From contig CM044877.1 in assembly GCA_024500155.1 (NCBI GenBank), positions 64,002,001-64,066,000 on the forward strand: a DNA stretch of 64,000 bases. Reading direction: 5' to 3'. Positions 37,998 to 49,320 of this stretch are shown one piece after another. Numbering within the stretch: the first letter of the stretch is position 1; each line of letters starts with the position of its first letter. The notes beneath the pieces are model-generated. The model had not been told where the DNA came from. It made no database searches and saw nothing but the letters and a program-made list of their open reading frames with translations. The DNA is from Chenopodium formosanum. Taxonomy: Eukaryota; Streptophyta; Magnoliopsida; Caryophyllales; Amaranthaceae. The translations under genes were made by a program, and so were the position numbers.

Positions 37998-40180
37998 TGT
38001 AGATACCCATTTGTGTCTCCCCAAAACCAAACCCAGTGATGAATACCTTTCACGTCGAACCATAATCGAATGAGGTGAAAGTGTGAAAAGTCTAGTGTTG
38101 CGGTTAGTTTTTGTTAAAATTCTTTCTCTCTGTTTTCGAAAACCCACTCTATTTTATGAAAACGTCCATTCCTGTTTAGTTTGGTCCATGATAAGGGTCC
38201 AATAATGGTGTATTTGGATGGGGCTTGAAAAGACCTTTCCAACGATACATTATAAGCCCAATTCCGATGGATAATGAGGAAGTTATGGCCAAAATACTAA
38301 ACTGGGCCCAAACCGGATTTTACCTACGATCCAATGATCATGAGGAGGGTCCAAAGGTTTAATCCTATTCCTAAACTAATTAGGATTGATTAGAATCTTC
38401 TATAAGTTTCTAAAATATCTTAATTATCCTTTTTTGAAAAGATAAGATTAAGGAATTTGATTTAAATATAAACTTTCTTTTTTTATAAAACTTTCCTTTT
38501 TTAAAATCCTAATTCTATACGGATTTAAACATGTTCAAAGACAGTCAGATATTATTTTCGTGCCTCATATTTTTTTATCCAAATTTTATATGGTTGGATA
38601 GATCTTGAAATTATCTTTCCAATGATATATTATAATAATAATTCTGAACTATAACGGAAAAGATATGAATAAGATATTAAACTCTATCTAAAACTGACAC
38701 CGTCTCACTACTTCGTTCATATCTTGTATTCTAGAATATATTTTTATCTGATTCCAATTGGTTTAGAAAGTAGACTTCAATATCTTTCCAACGACATCTT
38801 ATTCATCTTATTCCAATTCCTGGATCAAAAGATATGATAAAAACAAAATCCGCAAAAACTGCTATCTACGAGTTTTATTTCGATTCGAAATTTGGATTCT
38901 TTTCTTAATTCTTCGACCCTTTTTTTTCCTATAAATAGAGGTCATATATCCCCTTTTACAATCACCAACTCTCATCAAGATTTTCTTGATTATTCTCTCT
39001 CTCTCTTTTTCTAAACTAGCCTTTTCTCAAATACAAAATTCCGCATTCATTAGATCTAGAAACACCTAGCCATATTCGAAGTTGCCTTCGCCCTAGACGT
39101 GAAAGGTTTTAATTTCTGAGGGTTTGGTCCCAAATCTCTCTTTCAATTGTTTAATTTAATTGCTTTGATTATTATTTTCCTTGAAGTTACTAACGTGTGT
39201 ATTTTGTTATTAGAAAGAGGTACGAAGCATCAAAGTAAGTACTTTAATTGATTAATTGATATTATGATGTAGAAATCATGTTTATATTGTTATTATGATA
39301 TTCCTAGTATCATGTCTAGGTTAATTTTAATATCAAATATGATTGCTATGATGCCTTTTATTCTCTTCCTAATATTAATTCATGTTAGTATCATGTTAGG
39401 GTTAAAGATTTGATTTTTATTGTTTAGTGACATGCTAGGGTTTGTTATTAATCTTGTTAGTATCATGCCTAGGATCTTGCTATGTTTATTATGCCTTAAT
39501 ATTAACATGAACATGATTATGATTATAATTGTTATAATAATTTATGAATATTATTATTATTATTTTGATAATGATTATTTTTATTCATGATTACTATTAT
39601 TATTATGATGATTATTATTATTATTCATAATTATTATTGATTATGTTACTTGATACATATTATTTTATATTTTTATTGCTTGATCACCTTTATTGCATGT
39701 TAAAGGGAATTTGTACTTGTAATCACGCTTAATAAGATAATTAATAATCTTGTTAGGGTTAATTATGATTATAATTCAAGTGATCGCCAATAATAGTTTA
39801 TTTGTGCATTAAATTCAACCAACATAGATTAAACAGGTTTAGGGTTAACCTATTGATTGCATGTTAATCAGAAAGCGCACATGAATACGAGCAGAATAAA
39901 GTAGAGGCCTATTTTTAGGGCACGTTCAATATCTTTTAGGTTGGATTTGTACCATCATCCCCGAACCCTTATTTGGTTCATGACCTTATGGAGTTGACGG
40001 TCTCTTGGATCGTTAAGGGGTGTAACCTTCACCTCGTGAACGGTTTTTAAGTTCCTTAAAAACTTGTTGGCGACTCTTTTTCTCTATCTTCTTCCCTTTT
40101 GGACGCCACCGTACTTTAGTGTATGATCACAGTGGGGTTCAAGCTAGTGGGATTTTAAAAGCTTGAAATTATTCCCTACA
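37998..40180 (+). repeat. Family B 3' LTR (2,183 bp)
   Basis: TGTAGATACCCATTTG ... ATTATTCCCTACA, followed by the CCTAT duplication. Nearly identical to the 5' LTR along its full length; differences cluster in the first 240 bp. Confidence 0.95.
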
Positions 40181-40491
40181 CCTATCAATTCCCTTAATGT
40201 TCATTATAGTTTCCAAAGGCCTTAAGTGAAATTAAGAATTGTCATTTGGCTTAACTTAGGGATGTCATTGGCATTGAACTTCTGCGGAAGAAGCTCCTAG
40301 TCCATTGAGACCCTGTGTGAGCTAATTCCTTGGAACCTATAACTATTGGAGAGCTTGATCAAGCTTTCTTGCATTCGCTCCATATGTTGATGTTTCATAG
40401 GGTCATTAATCTGAAGAGCCATAGCCTTCATCGTCTTAGTTATATTGGCCAAATTTTTCCTAAGTTCATTGACTTCTTCCTGAGACGCCAT
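40181..40491 (-). pseudogene. N-terminal gag fragment of the minus-strand family A element
   Basis: Starts at the ATG at 40489-40491 and matches the first ~100 codons of the gag at 15749 (MASQEEVNELRKNL, MALQINDPMKHQ, ETIMNIKGID on the far side). It is broken by frame changes after about 65 codons and cut by the family B insertion at 40181. At 31029 only about 17 bp of gag resume before 3' untranslated sequence, so most of gag had been deleted before B arrived. Confidence 0.8.
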
Positions 40492-41750
40492 TTTCTTCTT
40501 TGCTTTTCTCTTTTGTCGAATCGGTTTATCAAACAGTAGTACTTGGAAAAAAGTGTTATCCTTGATTAAACGCCCTTCTATCCTTGACTAAGTGCTATGG
40601 AAAGGGAAATTGGGGGTAAATTTTTATTTTGACTCAAGCTCTATTAAATATGCAATAAATGAAGAATAATATGAGTGAAAAAATGATGTAAATAGAGAAA
40701 TATGGGAGAATTAGGAATAGAATAGGCCCCCAACTCAAATGACGGAAAAACGACCTATGCATGAACCTAAACATGGCCAGGGTGACATATACACAAAGTG
40801 TGTGCTAAGACTAATAAGTGTAGATCACAAGTTTGACTCGTCTCATGACTATGTGACTACGTACTTAGACTCAATAAAGGACTAAACATGACTACGGTCA
40901 TTAATAAACTTGTTTAACCAATTAATAAATTCATTAATTAGACTCGTCGTGAAGACTCGAGCAGAAAACTAAACTGTCATCGGAGGAACAAGACTGTCGC
41001 CACATGCTGGATCCCAACGCCAGACGACAACTTTGTCGCCTGGCGCTAAACACCAGTGTGTTGCGCCATTGCTGGAACATTAGTCTGGGACTATTTCTAA
41101 TATTTTACTCTAAAGGGATGAGACTAAAGTCGTACTAAATCAAGTTTGATCAATTTTTTAAGACTTAAATTACTCATATTAATTAATTAATTAAGCAAAG
41201 TCCTTTAGTCATTAATTAGTTTAGTTTAAACTCACTCACAAGTCAAACAAACAGTTAGTGTAAACACATATAGGTTATGCACAAGCAAAGAATGCCCAAG
41301 TAGTCAAGTAGGCACAATATGATGCAATGAGGTGCAACGTAACCATGGCTCTATTCCTCTAATGTTCAGGATATGTGTTAGTCAAAGAGGGTCCATGGTT
41401 ATGAGTTCAAATGCACCGCGCGGAAGCCTTACCTTTAGAAGGGTTGGCGCGAGTGGATGGGACCTCGCAAGTTAAACTTGCTTCCACGGTTTGGTGAATT
41501 TAACAAATTCGGTTGACCGTTTGTTGCCATAAGCGTTCAATTGGGTAGATGGAGCGCGAATTCCCAGAGGGTTATGTCCATATGTAGAGCACATATAGGT
41601 TAAAAAAAGTGAGAAAAACACAATAAACTAGAATCAGTCGAACAAAGAAGGTAGAGTTCTAGCTGGGTATTAGAAGAACATGGCGCGAGACAACATAGGC
41701 CGTCGCCATAAGATAGCTTTGTCGCCAAACAAAATTGCTATCGCGCAGCG
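40492..41750 (-). other. Leader of the minus-strand family A element, right of gag
   Basis: Reverse-strand match to 14470-15748, including the CGCCA/GGCGA motif block near 41000-41060. No gene. Interrupted at 41751 by the solo LTR. Confidence 0.75.
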
Positions 41751-44445
41751 TGATGAGTGTCATTTATGGCACTCATAGGGTAGTCTTTTAGGGTTATTTC
41801 TTTCCCTTTTTCATGCTTTCTTCTCTTATTTTTGGTCCTTTTTCCTTTAGTTTCTCTTTTTCCTCTTTTCTTTATGATTCTCGTGTTTTTATTGTGTTTT
41901 CCTTTATTTGGCTCTTTTTCTCTTTTATTTCCTTTCTTTGTTTACTTGTGTAGGTATTGTGACAATCACCTTGGCAAAGGATTCAATTTGGGACCTTAAT
42001 GATCAAGCAAGGAAGAAGCATTTGGCTAGAGAGGGCTTAGAAAGGCCTTGGAGAGGCCTCGGAGAGGTCTCCAAGGCAATACCAGCAGGCCGCGGGCGCG
42101 GGTCATCTTGCCGCGGGCGCAGGCCTATGTTACTCAAAACTGCCAAAACTTGGCAGGAACTTGCCGCGGTTGCCCCGCGGGTAGGGCTGGCAAAAGTTGA
42201 CCCGACCCGAACCCGACCTGAAAATAACGGGTTAGGGTTGAAGTTTTTGACCCGAAAACTTAAATGGGTCGACACGAACCCGACACGAAATTTTAATGGG
42301 TTAGGTTAAGGTTGCATATTCCAACCCGAAAATGATCCACCTAACCCGAAAAAATAAAATAAAATAAAATAAAATAAAGTAAAATAAAAACAAAGGTAAC
42401 TATTGAAGCCAACCCCAGCCCACATATAAGTCCTAATAAAAGCTAAAACCCTAAAATCTTCTCATATGCTCCTGCTCACTTCTTTCAGCCGCAAGAGCTA
42501 TCTTTCTCCCTAATATATCATTTTCCCCCTCATCTTTTCTCTCTCTTCAACTCAAGAATTCAAACCTAAAAACTTAAGATCCTTTCCCTTTGCACTCCTT
42601 CCTCTCTTTCACAAACATAACGGTTCAAGAGTTCAACCTTCATCAATCAACCAAGGGGCATTTTAATTATGGAAGAATGATATGGACACTACTGATGATA
42701 GCAAGGGCTGGTTGTTTACCCAGCAACAATTTCTATGGCACTAGCCTTGTTCTTTACAAGAACCCATTATAATTAATGTTAAGTATCTGACGAATTAGAT
42801 GATGTATGCTATTTTCATGTTTTTGTTATACATACTGTAATGTACTCTCCGTAATTAACAATATAATGACCCTTTACAATTATTCGCTAAGCACACATTC
42901 ATTTGGTTTGTAATTGTTAATTATAATTGTTAGTTTATTACTTTGTTCGACTATGTTTTTTATTTTGGTTTCAATTGAAGCACTGATCCTATGAACTATG
43001 TGTTTGAAAATATCAAGGGGTTTTTAAATATCAAGTTATTTGTGAAAAAAAAAATTCGGGTTAAATAAGGTCAAATTTGGGTTAACCCGAACCCGAATAT
43101 TTCAGGTTCAGGTTGAACTTTTCAACCCGAAAACTTAAATGGATCAGGTTCGGGTTGGGGGGTAGCTGACCCGAAATCAGTTGACCCGAACATGAACCCG
43201 ACCCGACCTGATTCATTTGCCAGCCTTACCCGCGGGCGCGGGTAAAATGGAAAGGCCGCTCTAATCAGAGAGACCGCGGCCCCCTTATCAGGCTTTGGGA
43301 GCAGGGGATTAGCCGCGGGCGCGGGTTTCACTGCCGCGGGCGAGGGTCTCTGCTGCCGCGGGCGCGGGGTCTGCCCAGATAGCCCGCGGAGGGTTCCGTA
43401 CCCATTTCTCCGCGGGCGCGGGTCTATTGAGAGAGGGCGCGGGAGCTGTCGATTTCTTCTTTGCTTATAAATAGAATTGTAATTCCTTTTTGAAACCAAC
43501 TTTTTGATAATTTTCATTAGCTTAGTTTTAGAGAGAGAATCTAGAGAGAAGTTAGAGAGAAGTTCTAGGTTTTGGATTTGTAACTCAACATTTGATCAAT
43601 CAAGTTTGGATTTCTTCATTTTCAAACATCAATATTAGTGAGAATCTCTTCCTTCTTTCATCTTTTACTTACTTGCTATTTGATTTTTGCTTGTTGCTTA
43701 TTCTTCTTTGGATTTGTATTTTATATTGTTGATTATTTTGATTTCTCTTAGATTTTGATATAGAAATGAAGATTAAAGCAATTTCTAGTTATTTGTTCTT
43801 GAGTTTCACCATGATTAGTGAGTAGATTAGTTGCTAGGGAAAGGGGGAAGCATGTTTGATTAATGAAATTGCTAGTTGATGCTCTTTGATTGATTGATTT
43901 CTTGCAATTAAATTTGTTGACATAGTTTTGCATGAGATTGATTAGACTAGGAGTGATCAACCTATAAGATTAATCTAGATTGCATTGCAACTCTTAATGA
44001 CATGAACAATTGAATTGAAAGTTGCTCTAATTGATTGGGTTTGCTTGTGATCCTTCTTGATTTGCCTTTCATAGTGACACCTAGATTGGCCTATAGGAGA
44101 TAGCATCTGAACTCTCTTGATTGCTACTATTGTTTGTCCATTGCAATACTTGATTAATTGATTGAGCTCTAAACTAGCATTATCATTGAACTTGCATGTG
44201 GAACCCATATCCCTAGTGTTTAGACCTTTGTTTCACTTGATTAGACTTGCTTTAGTTTACCATAGTGCCAACCATAATCTCAACTCCATCTTCGAGGTAG
44301 CTTGACTTAGACTCTAGTTTTCATCATTGCATTCCCTAGGGATCGACCCTTAACTTGCCCTATATTCATATAAGGTTGGTTAGGTGTTTACAAATTTTGT
44401 TTAACCGAGGGAAGATTAGATAACGACCTAGTTTTCCCCTTGTCA
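41751..44445 (+). repeat. Athila solo LTR (2,695 bp, of which 1,047 bp is a nested hAT element)
   Basis: TGATGAGTGTCATTTATGGC ... CCCCTTGTCA with perfect CAGCG target duplications (41746-41750 and 44446-44450). Removing the hAT element and its duplication leaves 1,640 bp, matching the 1,646-bp Athila 5' LTR at 9913-11558. TATA box CTTATAAATAG at about 43464-43474, preceded by CCGCGGGCGCGGG-type repeats (42088-42180 and 43229-43445). A solo LTR arises by recombination between the two LTRs of a full element. Confidence 0.95.
42182..43228. mobile_element. hAT-type non-autonomous DNA transposon (1,047 bp)
   Basis: Imperfect terminal inverted repeats TAGGGCTGGCAAA and TTTGCCAGCCTTA, with an exact 8-bp target duplication CCCGCGGG (42174-42181 and 43229-43236). 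8-bp duplications and TAGGGNTGGCAAA-type ends are typical of plant hAT elements. Subterminal regions are packed with ACCCGAA/TTCGGGT words on both sides, the likely transposase-binding sites by analogy. No transposase ORF. The middle (42360-43020) is AT-rich. Confidence 0.93.
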
Positions 44446-44795
44446 CAGCGACAGAGCTATCGCATGGCGATGCTCTGTTTTCTCGACGCCGGTTCCTACA
44501 TGCCTAAGCAGCTTTCTGTTCTTTGAATTTTCCGATTTTTCGTAGCGTTTTTTCGATCCTAGTTGTGAAAGATATTTCTCAAATTTTGTACGTGTAAAAA
44601 TCCTATGTTTTTGATGCATTACTGATAGTCTTTCCACTACAGACCTTTTTTTATGCGTATGTCAATAATGTCAATGAAAATTACGCACATGAATACTTAG
44701 AACTTTTCGAGTCTCATCCACTCATTCTAAATTATTGCCAAAATAAATTTGAGGAATTAAAATAGAAATCCTCCTCAGCAGAGTCGCCAAAAAAC
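44446..44795 (-). other. Leader of the minus-strand family A element, LTR-proximal part
   Basis: Reverse match to about 14135-14480, holding the primer site at 44772-44789 (plus strand TCCTCAGCAGAGTCGCCA, two mismatches from the family B site). Confidence 0.75.
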
Positions 44796-46026
44796 TGTAG
44801 GGAATATTTCAAGCATCCCACACTTGAGCCCCACTGTGACCATACACTTAAGCATGGTGGCATCCAAAGGGAAGGAAGCTAGAGTAAAAGAGTCGCCAAC
44901 AAGTTTTAGGAAATTGTAAACCGTTCATAGGGTGAAGGTTACACTTGAACTCCATAGTGGTCTGGAACCATGACTGGATATTCGGGGATGAAGGTATGAA
45001 GGTACAAATCAAACCTTAAAGAGATTGAATCTTCCCTAATAATAGGCCTCTACTTTATTCTTCTCATATTCATGTGCGCTTTCTAACTAACATACAATCA
45101 ATAGGTGAACCCTAAACATGTTTAATCTACGTTGGCTGAATATTAATGCATAAGCAAAACTATTATTGGCGATTACTTGAATTATTATCACATTAACCTA
45201 AACAAGATTATTAATTATCTTGTTAAGCATGATTACAAGTACAAATTCCCTTTAAACCTGCAAGAGAGGGCGTGATCAAGAAATGACAACAATAATATAT
45301 ATCAAGCAACATAAGAACAACAATGATCATCATCATAATAATCTGAATAGAGCATAATAATATTAGCAAGATCCTAGGCATGATATTAACAAGATTAATA
45401 ACCAATCCTAGCATGTCACTAAACATTAATGATAAAAGCTTTAGCTCTAACATGATACTAACATGATATTAGAAATAGGAAACAACCTAAACATGATACT
45501 AGAAACATACAGGATATTAGAAATATAGGTTATTACCCTAAACATGATACTAGGATTGATAAAGACATCCTAACACGATACTAGTAATTAATATAATTAA
45601 AGCATGATTTCCACATTAAAAGAATAAAAATTAAATTACTTACTTGGATACCTCGTATCTCTTTCTAATAACAAATTACACGCGTTAGTAACTGTAAGGA
45701 AACTATTAAATCAAACAATCAAATCAAATTATTGAAATAGGGATTTGGGACCAAACCCTCATAAATTATCAACCTTTCACGTCTAGCGCAAAGACAACTT
45801 CGAACTTGGTTAGGTGTGTCTAGAACTTGTGAATGTGGAGTTTTGTAAGAGGGAAGGTTTAGAAAATGAATTGAGAGGGAATAAGCTTTTAGATTTAGAG
45901 AGAAGAGAGAAATTGTTGGTGATTGTCAATGAATAAAAACGGGGAGATAAGACCCCTATTTATAAGAAAATAGTCCAGAATCGATAGAAACAAATCAGAT
46001 TTTTAATCGGAATAAAACTGTTGCCT
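44796..46026 (-). repeat. Family A 5' LTR, truncated
   Basis: On the plus strand it starts TGTAGGGAATATTTC and follows LTR A2 (26258 onward) to GTTGCCT at about 46026, where element E sequence begins. The U3 with the palindrome block is missing. Confidence 0.82.
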
Positions 46027-47162
46027 AAGGCATTTGTTCTTTTAGTTGATCTTTAGATGATTGTAGATACATTTGTTCCCTTCTTTCTACCCATGTTGTT
46101 GCCTTGAATTTTTGTTAAATATTAGCCACATTACAAGCCAATTTGCCCCATTGGTTACTAGTCCTAAGCTTGGCTTCAGGGACCTATTAATGAGTAAGGT
46201 GAAGGAGTTTTGTTGTGTGCATATTTTTTGCACAACTCGGGTGGATATGAGGAGTTGTTTTTGTTCTTAATTTTGTTTTATTTTTTATGATCTTGAAATT
46301 AAATTGCTTTGAAAAAATAAAGTGTGATGATATGAAAAAAAATAAAGAAAAAAAAATAAAGAAAAAAAGAAAAAGAGTGAACTTCAAAAGAAAAAGAAAA
46401 AAAGAGCAAAAAGGGAAAAAAAATGTAAATGTTCAAATGTTCTAGTAGAAGGTTGATCAAGAAGGAAAAAAAAATTGTATTTCAATGAGAAACAAATTCA
46501 AGTTTGGAAGTTAAAGTTATTTATTCACTCAAGTTTACATTGTTATATTTTTGTGAATGAAATTGTAAGTGTTGGGATTTGTTTGATATGATTGGAGTTG
46601 TTTGGTGAATTTTTGGTGGAGTTGAGTTGTGTTGGTGATGATACGGTCATTACTTGTTTTTGACCTTGGGGTTTGTTGGAATATGGCTCCCTTGAGCAAG
46701 GCTTTACTCTCACATTTTCCCAAATTTATCCTACCTTTTACCCTAGCCTTAAATTACAAGCATTAAAGACCTTCTGACCTTTGTGCATAGAGCGGAGTTG
46801 TGTGAATGTGAAATTAGTTGTTTATCAATGCAAAGAATGACTGGACATATTCCGAGTCGACTAGTTAGGTTGAGTGTATATTTTCTTTTTTACACACGAG
46901 TGTTGTGAGTTTGGGAGGGCATTGTTCACATAAAGGGGTTGGGATGGAGAGTGATCGAGTACATCTTTTATTCACCACATAAATGAGCATTGAGTGTGTG
47001 AGCACTAGTCATGAATTCTATATGCTCTTGTGGTTTGCTCTATTTTACAATTGTTAAGGAGGATGAGTGATTGGATGGATGATATTGGTTTATGTTGATG
47101 CATGCTTGTTGGATTTGCCTTGAATTGGTTGCTCTTGATTTTGATTATTTGGGGTTTGGCAT
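46027..47162 (+). other. 3' untranslated region of LTR element E, left part
   Basis: AT-rich, no gene; a purine-rich stretch of A/G runs at 46330-46430. Continuity with 49253-49320 across the D1 insertion, and the run GGGACAAGCAAAGGTTTGGC near 49290 before the LTR, mark it as LTR-retrotransposon 3' sequence. Its lineage is not identified. Left end is a truncation at family A LTR. Confidence 0.55.
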
Positions 47163-49252
47163 TGTAGACACCTAAAAATGTCTCCCCAAAACCAAACCCG
47201 TTGATGAACACCTTTCATCGCCATTAATTGTCGAGTTGAGTATTTAATCTTTGGAGTGCTTAAATTCATGTTCTATCCAATATATTTCATGAACCAATCC
47301 AATTTCTGGCTCATTTCCCTAAACCATAACCTATTTTCCACTTTTCGTGTCCACATCGCAAAACTGAGAGAAACTAATTTTATGTCTATACAATTTTGAT
47401 CCAATTATTATTTTTTTGGATAGGCCTTTAAATAAGCTTTCCAACCATATATCATAAGCCTAATTCCGAGCTATAACAAAAAAGATATGAGCAAAACACT
47501 AAACTCGGCCTAAAACCAACACCCTTCCACTAAAACGGCCATATTTTAAAATCTACATATCATTTTGACTTTATTCTAATTGGGTTGGAAATTAGACTTG
47601 ATAAGCTTTCCAATGATATATTATATGCCTTATTCCGGGTTACGGATAAAAAGTTATGATTATTTAAAAAAACGGGTAAAAAAACTGAAATTACCGCACA
47701 ACAGCAAAAATGCCGTGACGCGGCAAAAGCTGACGTGTCAAGGGGCTTAATACTGTGACACGGTGCTCATCTTTGTAATTTTGCACGATTTTCCCCCGTG
47801 TCACAGGATTTTGCACCGTGTCTTGGTGCAATTTCCCGTGTCACGGTGCCCATTCCGTGACACGGGAATATTCCGTGTAATTGTGTACTTTTTACACTGT
47901 GACACGGCATACTGCACTGTGGCACGGTGGACAATGCCGTGTCACGGCATTTCTTCTCGTGTCACGGTGCACATCCCGTGCCACGGGATTGCTCCGTGTT
48001 TTCTCCGCGTAATCCCTTAACGCGTTTTAACTTCCCGTATCCTAAATACTTTCCGTGTCACGCAAATTTGTACCGTGTCACGGGAAAGTTTCCTGTCTGA
48101 CGGTGGGATTTCCCGTGTCACGGTACACTTTGCCGTGTCGTAGGATACTTTTTTAGGGTTTTTATCATTTTAGGGTTCCGTGTGCTCCCTCATCACATTT
48201 TCTCTATAAATACCCCCTCATTTCTAATGTACGGGGCAGCAATAATCATTCTCTCTCACCTTACACCAATAATCATTCTCTTCTCCCTCTTTAACCTAAT
48301 TTCTAGCCTCCTTATTCTTCCATAACAATTCCCCTAAGCACTCCAAGGAGTCTATACTTAACCCGAGGTTCCGTCCTTAAACCAAGACATGAAAGGTACA
48401 AATAACTGAGGGTTTGGACCAAATCAAATCTATATTTATTTAATTTAATTTTCATTTGCTTTATATTTTCATTGAAGTTACTAACAGTTTATTCATGATG
48501 TAGCAATTTAAAGGAACGCGTAGAATGTAAGTAATTAATTAAATTAATTACTCTTATTTTATTTTATATTGCTAGTATCATGATTAGGTTATTTTATATT
48601 TGATTTGACTAACACTATTATGGTTAAATTGCTTCCAATGTTAATGTTTGTTCTATATTATTTATTGATCACCATATTGCATGTTAAAGGGAATATGTAA
48701 TTGAAAATCACGCCTAATAAGATAATTTGGACAACCGGTTTAGGTTCCTTTTTAATTTTGTTATTTAATCAAGTGATCACCAATATTGTAGAATTATATG
48801 TTGCATTAATATTAAACCAATTTAGCATAATAATAGTTTGGATCAAATTGAATCTTTGTTTGTATGCCTTTGAGATCGCAAAAATCATTTTTCACTATAA
48901 GAATCGAGTAGAGGCCAATACGGGCGAATGTGACTCCATGACTCACTTCGTACCATCATCCCCGATCCTCCTTTCGTAGTTCCGAACCATATGGGGTTAG
49001 TAATCTCATGGATTATTAATGGGGTGTAACCTTCACGGGTCAATCGTTGTTGCCTATCGTTGTCTCTTTTCGTGGTTGCCTTATAATGATCCGTGAACGG
49101 TTTAAAAGTTCCTTAAAAACTTGTTTGCGGCTCCCTACTTTATTTGTCCCTAATCGTTGTCCCTAATCGTAATGTCAATTCCCACTTCATATGAGTGTCA
49201 AGCATATTCACAACATGCTTTTAACGTAGGCGCACTTCGAGCGACGCCTACA
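47163..49252 (+). repeat. Family D solo LTR 'D1' (2,090 bp)
   Basis: TGTAGACACCTAAAAATG ... CGACGCCTACA, flanked by GGCAT (47158-47162) and GGTAT (49253-49257), a 4/5 match. No primer site follows, so it is a solo LTR in the 3' region of element E. TATA box CTATAAATACC at about 48201-48211; CCGTGTCACGG-type motifs fill 47705-48145 just upstream. The ends resemble those of families A and B (TGTAGACACC...), so D is probably also Tat-related. Confidence 0.8.
47705..48145. repeat. CCGTGTCACGG palindrome array in LTR D1
   Basis: Around fifteen copies of CCGTGTCACGG, CCGTGACACGG or close variants in 440 bp, spaced by about 20-35 bp, ending about 60 bp upstream of the TATA box. The motif reads nearly the same on both strands. 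A sparser version is in LTR D2 at 51800-52030. Confidence 0.85.
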
Positions 49253-49320
49253 GGTATGTTTCATGTATTCATTGATAAGCTCTTTGCTTAGGGACAAGCA
49301 AAGGTTTGGCTTAGGGGAGT
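49253..49320 (+). other. End of element E interior with polypurine tract
   Basis: Contains GGGACAAGCAAAGGTTTGGC then TTAGGGGAGT directly before the LTR. Confidence 0.6.

Larger units (their letters stand above)
31030..40180 (+). mobile_element. Complete non-autonomous LTR retrotransposon, family B (9,151 bp, no coding capacity)
   Basis: Two LTRs of 2,184 and 2,183 bp, a tRNA-Arg-type primer site, a polypurine tract, and perfect CCTAT target duplications at 31025-31029 and 40181-40185. The 4,784-bp interior holds no gag, pol or other credible ORF. Leader and 3' region are homologous to family A, and the point where gag should be is a clean gap near 34725. This is the structure called a large retrotransposon derivative (LARD). 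It landed in the gag start of the minus-strand family A element. The LTRs differ at scattered sites only, so the insertion is fairly young next to its neighbours. Movement would need proteins from an autonomous Tat relative. Confidence 0.95.
28234..46026 (-). mobile_element. Minus-strand family A element carrying nested insertions
   Basis: Reading right to left: 5' LTR (44796-46026, itself truncated), primer site (44772-44789), leader (44446-44771 and 40492-41750), gag start (40181-40491), then 3' untranslated sequence (28234-31029). Its 3' LTR and polypurine tract are missing: homology stops about 20-25 bp short of the LTR. Inside it sit the family B element (31030-40180) and an Athila solo LTR with a hAT element (41751-44445). 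Gag is cut down to roughly its first 100 codons and no pol is present, so it was non-autonomous before it was interrupted. Confidence 0.8.

Noticed and set aside
42003..42309. Open frames of 90-133 codons in the solo LTR
   Set aside because: GC-rich LTR sequence running into a hAT end; the frame crosses a transposon boundary and has no known domain.
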